Below are positions 1 through 6,747 of a stretch of DNA of 39,306 nucleotides, in pieces (position 1 is the first letter of the stretch; the number at the start of each line of letters is the position of its first letter). The notes beneath the pieces were generated by a model. That model made no database searches. It had not been told where the DNA came from and was given only the letters and a program-made list of their open reading frames with translations. Both the position numbers and the translations under genes were made by a program. The DNA comes from Nitrospiraceae bacterium (GTDB lineage Bacteria; Nitrospirota; Nitrospiria; Nitrospirales; UBA2166). The stretch spans positions 1 through 39,306 of the forward strand of contig PBSN01000012.1 in NCBI GenBank assembly GCA_002726235.1, read 5' to 3'.

Positions 1-20
1 GATCGCGAATGGGAATGCGT

Positions 21-96
21 GGGGGGTTAGCTCAGTTGGGAGAGCGCCAGAATCGCACTCTGGAGGTCGTGGGTTCGACTCCCATACCCTCCACCA
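21..96 (+). tRNA. tRNA-Ala (anticodon CGC)
   Basis: A complete cloverleaf folds by hand. The 7-bp acceptor stem is 21-27/86-92, the D stem 30-33/42-45, the anticodon stem 47-51/59-63 and the T stem 69-73/81-85 with a TTCGACT loop. The anticodon CGC lies at 54-56. The acceptor has the G3:U70 wobble pair that identifies alanine tRNAs and an A73 discriminator. The terminal CCA (94-96) is encoded. It reads alanine GCG codons. A rho-independent terminator follows 45 bp downstream, and an AT-rich decayed gene lies beyond it, so the tRNA 3' end could mark an old integration site. Confidence 0.96.
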
Positions 97-140
97 CCGT
101 TTCGTCCACCTTGATCCAATAAAGACCGAGTAGGTCCATT

Positions 141-166
141 AAACCCGCTGAAATGGCGGGTTTTTT
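141..166 (+). terminator. Rho-independent terminator after tRNA-Ala
   Basis: A perfect 8-bp stem, AAACCCGC (141-148) with GCGGGTTT (156-163), encloses a 7-nt loop and runs into six T residues (161-166). Its position just downstream of the tRNA fits termination of the tRNA transcript. Confidence 0.85.
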
Positions 167-232
167 GTTGTTTGTGTTATATTTATTTTGATGGTTATTA
201 AAAATTTAAATAATTTTAAGTATATATAATAG

Positions 233-691
233 ATGAGTGATTCATTAATAAGATTTAAAAAAATAATTTCATTAGCTAATCTGGAACCTCATAAATTACC
301 TGAAAGAATGAGTAATATTTCTCAGGTATCATTGAAAAGGGCTTAAATGCACTTGAGGAAATTGAATATTTCTTAAATTTTGGTAAAGATTTTTCTTCTG
401 GTAGATCAAAAATTCTAATTTTTAGAAACAAATGGGAGAATGGGATTTTAAGTGAAAGTAAATTTCTAATTGAAGATACTTTACGAGAATTTATTCAAGA
501 AAATGAAAAATATACATATGATCAGTACCTATGGGATTGTAGGTATAGTTTGAAATATTCTACAGATAAAAGTTTCATAAAAACTGTTTTTAATGGGCAA
601 TATAATTCTTAATAGTTGGGAACCCAAAAGACCATGGCAACCAAGTGTAAATGCAATAAAACAATTAAAGAAAAAAATGATGACGGTTTAA
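233..691 (+). pseudogene. Decayed AT-rich gene of unknown function with two compensating frameshifts
   Basis: An ATG at 233 opens a frame that stops at 344-346. The next frame is open from about 316 to 612 and reads as convincing protein (including GLNALEEIEYFLNFG and YDQYLWDCRYSLKYS). The original frame resumes at about 593-602 and reads through NSWEPKRPWQPS to TAA at 689-691. Joined, the three pieces give about 150 residues, a plausible cytosolic protein with no recognised family. One shift of -1 and one of +1 restore the original frame. The region is far richer in A+T than everything to its right, which suggests foreign origin. Its stop overlaps the stop of the convergent radical SAM gene. 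Sequencing error is an alternative to true decay. I do not recognise a function. Confidence 0.6.
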
Positions 692-2295
692 ATGTCGCTT
701 TTACGGGGAGGTGAAGTTTCTTTCTCTCGGTATAGACCATGAGATTTGTCTGCTGGAGGTTCGCGTGAGCCTAAGAGAAGGGAGGGAGGAAGCTGGGGCA
801 AAGATTGCTTTAAGCGAGACGCTAATGAGCTTGCATATGACGGAAACAACCAGATAGTGTTGATGTATAGCGAGTACAATTTCGGGTATGCTCTTAAAAA
901 AGATCCTGCCATCTTCGCCAAAATTTTCAGGAGAGGCCAATGCCCTTTATACACTCGCCACCAGAAAACAATAAATTCAAACCGGATTCTTCTACTGGAA
1001 AATCTGTCCATATCTAATAGCGCCAATCCTCTTTCTGCTTTGGTTGCTCCCGTTGGGGTCAATTCTTCATGAGTGACTAGGCCCATATTGATTGCCATAG
1101 TTGCTAGGTCGGTGCCAAGATAAGGAAAAAATATCGCAACATAGCAATTGTCGGGTTGTGCATTACGAGCCGCTTTTACGGTTTCGTAGTAGTCTTCAAG
1201 CGTTTCTCCTGGAAGGCCAAGAAGTACGTAGAAAATTACGCGCACATTGTATTTTTTTGCCATTTTGCAAAATTCTACTAATTCGTTGTTTGTATATTTT
1301 GGTCGTAAAAGAATCTCTTTCCGCATTCTTTCTGATCCGCTTTCCAATCCAATATGAATGATGGCTAAATTCGCAGCTCGCGATTTCTCAAACAACTCTG
1401 TTATGCGTTCATTGGTTTCCATGAAATGGGATGTCAGGGCAAGATTGACTCCAAACTGTATTGGGTTTTGCAAGTGTTTGTTGTAGGCGGCCAAGGCATC
1501 AAAGATACGGTAGGAAGCTGGGCGATTGGCCCCAAAGGTTTCGACCTCGAGAAAGATTCGTTCAACGGAGGGATAATTTTCGAGTATGTAATTGATTTCC
1601 CCATGAATACTGTCAGGCGACCGAAAGCGAACATATTTTCCTCCGGACAACTTCTCCATGGCGTGATTAGAGCAATAGGTGCATTTAAACGGACACCCTC
1701 TTCCTAACAAGAGCGATGGGTACTCGTTGGGCAGTTCGATCCATTTATCCCATATCGTTCTGTTAATGTAGGGTAACCCGTCGAGGTCCCCATCAAAGTC
1801 ATTTGTATGATTTTTGGTGACCTGGCCTGTTTCGCGGTTCCTCACCCATATGCTGCCGATGTTATGGACAGGCATTGTATTGTTTATGGCATCTGCAAGT
1901 TCTACGACAGCGTTTTCACCTTCCCCGATACATATTGCGTCAAAGATTCCGTCATTAATGACCTCGTCTGAGTTTAGCGACGCGTGGTGACCGCCAAGCA
2001 GACAAAAAATATTTTTATCGAGCGTGGCAAGATAACGAGCAACGTTTTTTACTTGCCAATATTGGGTTGATACTGCGGTGAAACAGAATAACGATGGCTG
2101 GTGATCTTTGACGTAACGACCGATGTATTCGTCCAATGGCGTTTTCGGTGTCACCACAAAAAGCTCTACGTCGTGTCCTGCCTTTTGAAGTACGGTAATA
2201 ATCATCGCAAGGCCAAATGGAATTAGCGTTGCCATATTCAGAGGCTTTTTTACGCTATGGTACGGATCAGTTGTATATACGCAGCCAATGTTCAT
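688..2295 (-). CDS. B12-binding domain radical SAM protein
   Basis: The product has 535 residues. Residues 1-140 form a Rossmann-like cobalamin-binding type domain (LLGGHHASL at about 99-107, IGEGE at 123-127) without the DxHxxG base-on histidine motif. The radical SAM core follows, with the [4Fe-4S]-binding CxxxCxxC at C201, C205 and C208 within GRGCPFKCTYC. The C-terminal 150 residues are variable and basic. This class performs radical methylations, ring contractions and similar reactions on lipids, cofactors or natural products. The substrate cannot be read from sequence, and no biosynthetic partner lies next to it, since its neighbours are the AT-rich pseudogene and a lipoprotein. The start is ATG with only a weak purine-rich stretch upstream. 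The gene is somewhat AT-richer than the housekeeping genes, so it may be acquired. Confidence 0.88.
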   Translation of the reverse strand: MNIGCVYTTDPYHSVKKPLNMATLIPFGLAMIITVLQKAGHDVELFVVTPKTPLDEYIGRYVKDHQPSLFCFTAVSTQYWQVKNVARYLATLDKNIFCLLGGHHASLNSDEVINDGIFDAICIGEGENAVVELADAINNTMPVHNIGSIWVRNRETGQVTKNHTNDFDGDLDGLPYINRTIWDKWIELPNEYPSLLLGRGCPFKCTYCSNHAMEKLSGGKYVRFRSPDSIHGEINYILENYPSVERIFLEVETFGANRPASYRIFDALAAYNKHLQNPIQFGVNLALTSHFMETNERITELFEKSRAANLAIIHIGLESGSERMRKEILLRPKYTNNELVEFCKMAKKYNVRVIFYVLLGLPGETLEDYYETVKAARNAQPDNCYVAIFFPYLGTDLATMAINMGLVTHEELTPTGATKAERGLALLDMDRFSSRRIRFEFIVFWWRVYKGHWPLLKILAKMAGSFLRAYPKLYSLYINTIWLFPSYASSLASRLKQSLPQLPPSLLLGSREPPADKSHGLYREKETSPPRKSDI

Positions 2296-2727
2296 TCGGT
2301 ATCTTTTCCCTGATGAGTAGGGACGCTAGCCCTATGCTTTGCACAATTGCCGTCTCTTGCTGAACGTCGTAATTGTAATACAAATGTATGATTTGGAAAA
2401 AGCATTGCTCTGGTTTCACACTCGCAACATGTCTTGTAGTATGTGAAATTTGCGTGATGAATCGTGCCAAAGCATTTTTCCGAAAATTGTTTTTAACTTC
2501 TTTTCCTGTATGCGATGGGTAGATCAAATCATGGGATGGCGTAGTTATCAAAATTAGTATCGCAAAACGTCGGAGTCGATAATCGTATACCACCCTCATA
2601 TGGCACGAATGATTGATTCCCTTCTTAAGGTCAGCTAGAGGCGTGTCATAGTCCGTAGCACACATGATGCGACAAGGCGTGAAAACGCTGCATGAAAAGA
2701 ATCATTGCCTTTATATGCGCACAATTT
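2296..2727. other. Non-coding gap (432 bp)
   Basis: A minus-strand open frame covers most of this gap but has no recognisable domain, signal sequence or ribosome-binding site. I see no RNA gene or clear terminator. It probably holds the upstream region of the radical SAM gene and the 3' end of the lipoprotein transcript. Confidence 0.4.
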
Positions 2728-4095
2728 TCAGGGTGTCGAAAGGATGGCTGACTGTGCTTCGAGGCTGAGGTTCATGAAATTATCAAACTCAATATAGAAC
2801 GCGTCGGGGGTTAGACCAAAGTGCTTGGTAAATGAGGCGATCCACCCTAAGGACGCATTGTCCTGTAGAAAAGAGAGATAGAACGTGTCCAATGAGGTTT
2901 TGCGAACGAGCCATGCAGTGGCCCACTGTCCTGTTTCAAATTGGAGTTGGCCCATACAGCGTCCACAAAAGGCCAATACTCTATCACGCAACTGCTCAGT
3001 TTCTATGTCGTGAAGGCGCAATCTCGGGATCAATGACCGTAGCCTGCTGGCAGTTGCGAGTGCTACCTCCATTTCTTGTTTGAAGGAACCCCATCCTTGT
3101 TGATCTCCCAGATACAGAGCTAAGAATTCAGCGGATCCTTCCTCCAGCCATCTAGGCATTCCTTCATCGTAAAGTAGGTGTGCATTCTGATAAATATGCA
3201 CATATTCATGCACTGCAATCTTGTTACCGCTTCCCGACTCGGGGTTGCCGATGACAAATGATTGGGTTGGTGACGCAAGCGAACTCGAATGTTGCGCGAA
3301 GCCATTGTTTCCCTGAAATTGCGCGATCTCACGTATCCCCACTCCTTGATCATGCTCAACACAGCTATTGAAATTATCGGTGCTAGCGCTGTGTGCCCAT
3401 GAACAAAAATCTTGAACAATTGGCTCTGTAGCCGAGACATCAGTCCCAACAACAAAAACACGCAATGGGCCGTAGGTTCCCAGATAGGCTTCGGTAGCGC
3501 TAACGCCTTTCCGTACCTCGGAGATCGCGTCCTCGGAAAGGTCTGCTGTTTTTACATATGTGGTCGGGATGCTTGTTGGTCGATTCCAGCCAGCACTGAG
3601 CAAACGGGTGGCCTCGCCTTGCGCATCGGCATCCGGGGGGGGGAAGGGAGAACGTTCAGGGGGTATCGAGACAAACTCGCGATATGACTTGTATTCCCAG
3701 CACTCTTCCGAATCTGTTTGCTTACATGCGTTTCTTTTGGCGATGCGGAATCCGAACTCCCGATTGAAGGCTTCGCAGACATCCAAGTCCTCAGCGCAAT
3801 TACCTATTGCTTGAAGTAGCTCATCTTTAGTTACTTGTTCCCACGCGACATCATCCCACTCCCAGCACATTATTTGAGTCTTCTCTGTGCACTTGCCGCC
3901 AGCCGTCTCTACGGAACTCGCCGTTATTGGGGGAGGTGGCGCAGGCTCAGCCGTGGGAGCAGCGGTAGACGCCGGCTGACTCATGATTTCAGGTGGAGGC
4001 CCATCATCATCCCCACCATAATTACTGCACGATATGGCAACGAGTGAAAATGTTGCCATGACAACGATTTTTGTGAGTTGTGCGTATCGAGTCAT
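2728..4095 (-). CDS. Putative lipoprotein with gluzincin-type (HExxH) metallopeptidase domain
   Basis: The product has 455 residues. A lipoprotein signal peptide ends in the lipobox AISC (C23), followed by a low-complexity Pro/Ala/Glu linker to about residue 60. A cysteine-rich section (C69, C77, C100, C107, C124, C132) follows. The catalytic module carries H296-E-x-x-H300 in AVHEYVHIYQ and, 18 residues later, WLEEGSAEF. E319 of the EG motif is the probable third zinc ligand. This layout matches the MA-clan, peptidase-MA-like fold. It should be anchored to a membrane facing the periplasm or outside and act on protein or peptide, although substrates are unknown. The start is ATG without a strong Shine-Dalgarno. 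No partner gene adjoins it. The lipoprotein call is strong and the protease call is good but motif-based. Confidence 0.82.
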   Translation of the reverse strand: MTRYAQLTKIVVMATFSLVAISCSNYGGDDDGPPPEIMSQPASTAAPTAEPAPPPPITASSVETAGGKCTEKTQIMCWEWDDVAWEQVTKDELLQAIGNCAEDLDVCEAFNREFGFRIAKRNACKQTDSEECWEYKSYREFVSIPPERSPFPPPDADAQGEATRLLSAGWNRPTSIPTTYVKTADLSEDAISEVRKGVSATEAYLGTYGPLRVFVVGTDVSATEPIVQDFCSWAHSASTDNFNSCVEHDQGVGIREIAQFQGNNGFAQHSSSLASPTQSFVIGNPESGSGNKIAVHEYVHIYQNAHLLYDEGMPRWLEEGSAEFLALYLGDQQGWGSFKQEMEVALATASRLRSLIPRLRLHDIETEQLRDRVLAFCGRCMGQLQFETGQWATAWLVRKTSLDTFYLSFLQDNASLGWIASFTKHFGLTPDAFYIEFDNFMNLSLEAQSAILSTP

Positions 4096-4486
4096 GTGTT
4101 GTCTATTCTTTGCTGAGTGAGTGCGCCTATCCTACGCTGCTTGTGAGTGGCTATCATAAGGTAGGGAGGAACGCCCTACTGCTTTTAGCCTCAGCCTGAT
4201 TTTCCAAATGATATCGTCCCTACAAAATGGGGGGAGCAGGGTGGAGCATAAAAGGCTAGAACTGCTCTTGATTCACGTTATAGGCCGACATCAAGATTTT
4301 TGAATCCGATGTGATTGCACGTGAAGAACGCTTCTAAGGTAGCGTCTGACCGAAACGCTTACATATCTCTTGGTATACTTATCATGGTTGATGTTTGCTG
4401 TACATTGTTTAGGAGGTGAAGCCAAAAAGCGTCAAGTTTGTGCTTCGATTATCCGCTGACTGTGTTCCAGTTCTGGAAAGGCTTCC
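4096..4486. other. Non-coding gap (391 bp)
   Basis: No gene is visible. A weak 6-bp hairpin, GTAGGG (4161-4166) with CCCTAC (4174-4179), is followed by TGCTTTT and could be a minor terminator on the plus strand. The remainder is presumably leader for the lipoprotein gene. Confidence 0.35.
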
Positions 4487-5014
4487 CTAAGGAATTTGGG
4501 CTGCTAGCCTTTGTCTATCGATTTGTGTCAGGCCAGTTTCTGTCTGTGGACGATCTGTGACATCGTATATACCATATCCAAAACCAGCAGCGGTTCCGCT
4601 AACAAAAAGCCAGCGCATTATTTCGCATGCAGGACCTCCAGGCACTGCTGCTGCAATGGCCATGCCGATTATTAATCCTCCCAAACCACCCCACACCGTG
4701 CCTTTGGCTATCGACATGACAGGATTTTCTCCGCTTTTCCGAGTGCGATCTTTTCGGGTCATGTCGTCAGTTTGAGTCTCACTTTTCGACGGCTCTTGGA
4801 CCTGACTCGTGTCGTTCATTGCCATGTTCACATTCACGTCAATATCGAGACTGTTGCCATGTTCACTCACAGGTAAAACAAATTCCCCATGAGACTCCAT
4901 GAGGCCTTGTGTGTCTAGAGAAAACACTGAATTGCCATAGTCTTGTGCAAAGCTAAACGGTACCACTAGGCATACACCGAGGACGCAGGTCAAAGCACAC
5001 CAAACCCATCTCAC
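4487..5014 (-). CDS. Hypothetical exported protein with glycine-rich hydrophobic C-terminal half
   Basis: The first ATG, at 5023, touches the Shine-Dalgarno GGAGGG (5024-5029) and is too close to use. The GTG at 5014 is in frame, 9 nt away, and is preferred, giving 175 residues. A signal peptide (hydrophobic run ending SFAQ) is followed by an acidic, Ser/Thr-rich middle. The C-terminal half has two glycine-rich hydrophobic segments (GGLGGLIIGMAIAAAV and LFVSGTAAGFGYGIY), resembling glycine-zipper membrane segments. I do not recognise the family. It stands alone, with long gaps on both sides. It could be a small envelope-associated protein. Confidence 0.6.
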   Translation of the reverse strand: MRWVWCALTCVLGVCLVVPFSFAQDYGNSVFSLDTQGLMESHGEFVLPVSEHGNSLDIDVNVNMAMNDTSQVQEPSKSETQTDDMTRKDRTRKSGENPVMSIAKGTVWGGLGGLIIGMAIAAAVPGGPACEIMRWLFVSGTAAGFGYGIYDVTDRPQTETGLTQIDRQRLAAQIP

Positions 5015-5023
5015 AATATACAT

Positions 5024-5029
5024 CCCTCC
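5024..5029 (-). promoter_or_regulatory. Ribosome-binding site deciding the start at 5014
   Basis: GGAGGG on the minus strand lies directly against the upstream ATG but 9 nt before an in-frame GTG, which favours the GTG start. Confidence 0.55.
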
Positions 5030-5831
5030 ATTCTTGCCTTAGCGATTGAACTCAGAACCAATGAATAAAGGACTACACTCTCTCCACGCATGGACTCTCT
5101 CCATCTCATCATTGGATGTCAGACACCCATCTTATTTTACATGCCCAAAAAGGGAAGTGCGCGAAAAAGAGCGCGAGGACTTCAATTGCGAAAATGAAGT
5201 CAAAACAAACGGGCCACCTCCGAACAGGAAGACAACCCGCTTGCCGGCACTTAGGATGCCAGTATCTGGTATTTACCTGTTGCTAGAATCCGCCTGTCAG
5301 TGGGTGTTGGATGCGTTGCCCCTTTGCCATGGTAACTGCGGGGTACCCATTTTTGAGCCTTCTTTGCAAAGGCACCTGGATCTGACTCGCGTCATTTGGT
5401 GGTACTGAACAGGCGCTTCAGGCGCCCACTGTTATCCAGGCTGGTGGGAGGCAGCACATGATAGAGCACTCACGTCCAAGCACGGCACAGAAACCATCGT
5501 ACCGCAGGCGGACCTAAATGGCCTGGTGGACTAAGCTCGCTATCCAATAAGCCCTCCTTTCTTTCGACCCCAGGGCTCTCTAGACAGGTGCACGCCGTCC
5601 GTTGCCCTTGCGACTTTCTGGGTCATGACCGTCGCTTACTTTCATGCTACGCTCCTCCGTTATGAGTGTCAACAACAGAAATTTGACGTCTTCATGGGCT
5701 TGGGAAGATTGGAGAAGAAGTGGAGGGTGGGGGGGTCGAGTGGATTGGATATGCGGGCATTCACAAGAAAATAAGCGCGGTATTACAAGCGATATTCGAA
5801 ATGCAGTGTTCTCGCGCTGGTCAATGCTTCT
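5030..5831. other. Long non-coding gap (about 800 bp)
   Basis: No convincing full-length gene appears on either strand. Plus-strand open frames here lack ribosome-binding sites and coding character. The only translation-like signal is a short minus-strand frame at 5580-5645, listed separately. A small hairpin (GGCGC-TTCAG-GCGCC) lies near 5411-5425. Confidence 0.4.
5580..5645 (-). CDS. Possible 21-residue peptide or gene remnant with strong Shine-Dalgarno
   Basis: On the minus strand a GGAGGA sits 7 nt before an ATG at 5645, starting a 21-residue frame (begins MKVSDGHDPESRKG) that ends at a TAG. The next frame stays open for about 40 further residues, so this may be the head of a frameshifted gene instead of a true micro-ORF. 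I recognise no family. It lies alone in a long gap. Confidence 0.25.
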   Translation of the reverse strand: MKVSDGHDPESRKGNGRRAPV

Positions 5832-6560
5832 CTACAGCATGAACTGTATTCCCATCGTCACAGGAATAAGTTGTAATTCATTAATGGTTCCAGCTCCCCG
5901 ATAGTATGATGCTTCTACATAAAGGCTGATGGTGTCGGTCACATCAAAATCCATCCCACCCCCAATGTGAACCATCAGACCATGCTGCTCAATAACACGA
6001 TGGACCCCGATTAATTCCCCCCATCCGACACCGGCAAGTGCATAGGGGTGAATCTTGCTTGTGCCGGGATTGTTCTGAAGGTAAACCTTGCCGTTCATGG
6101 AGGCCACCCCTCCTTTGTCAAAGGCATCTGAAGTATTAATGCCATTTAGTAGAAGAATATTGAGTTCCAAGGCAAAGCGTGGCTTGAAGTGATATCCAAA
6201 TTTCATGTTCCCAGCAAAGCCAGTGTTATGATCTCCGCCTACCGATTCCACAACACTTCCCCCTACGGCTCCATATGATCTGGACTTCCCAAGAGGCACA
6301 TTGCTTGGGTCAGCAGACGACAGAGCAGGAGTTGGTTTTGTTTTCTTTTTTCTCAGGTCATGGGGAAACTGATTTCGGCACGAGTGAAGTATTGCGTCAG
6401 CCGTGACGTTGTTCTGTGTATCCTTCATTGCTTTGATGACACAGTCGTCAAAATTGCGTGGAGCAGACAGAAGCCCAACATCACCAGCAGACTGTGCGAG
6501 TATGGTGCTTGTAAATGTGCTTACGAACAGAAAGACTCCGGCACAAAAGATGCTTTTCAT
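5832..6560 (-). CDS. Outer-membrane beta-barrel protein (OmpW/porin-like fold)
   Basis: The product has 242 residues with an N-terminal signal peptide cleaved near ILAQ-SAG. Residues 23-85 form a soluble linker with two cysteines and a basic stretch (RKKKTKP). From about residue 90 the sequence alternates polar and hydrophobic residues in strand-sized segments rich in glycine and aromatics (GYHFKPRFALELNILLL, PYALAGVGWGEL, SLYVEASYYRGAG). It ends in a strand closing with hydrophobic residues (TMGIQFML), as in small outer-membrane barrels. The likely location is the outer membrane and the ligand is unknown. The start is ATG with an AGGGATGA upstream. It is a single gene with gaps on both sides. 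A second barrel of similar size but different sequence lies at 37351-38031. Confidence 0.72.
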   Translation of the reverse strand: MKSIFCAGVFLFVSTFTSTILAQSAGDVGLLSAPRNFDDCVIKAMKDTQNNVTADAILHSCRNQFPHDLRKKKTKPTPALSSADPSNVPLGKSRSYGAVGGSVVESVGGDHNTGFAGNMKFGYHFKPRFALELNILLLNGINTSDAFDKGGVASMNGKVYLQNNPGTSKIHPYALAGVGWGELIGVHRVIEQHGLMVHIGGGMDFDVTDTISLYVEASYYRGAGTINELQLIPVTMGIQFML

Positions 6561-6747
6561 GTCTTGATCATCCCTACAGCGTGGTTTCTAATACTTATTC
6601 CAGCTGAGGTATCAAATTTGGGGACTGCCAAGGCTACAGGAAGAGGAGAGCCTCAACGAAGAAACCACTCTCGCCTAGATTAAGGTTCAAGATGCTTAAA
6701 TGGAAGAGTTTGGCATCGAGTGGGATGTCCCAAAGGTTGACAGATCT

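Noticed and set aside
2267-2665. Minus-strand open frame of 132 codons between the radical SAM gene and the lipoprotein
   Set aside because: It overlaps the start of the radical SAM gene, has no signal or domain and no ribosome-binding site, and its composition does not look coding.
5046-5408. Plus-strand open frame of 120 codons
   Set aside because: There is no ribosome-binding site, recognisable domain or membrane segment, and the residue mix resembles random translation.
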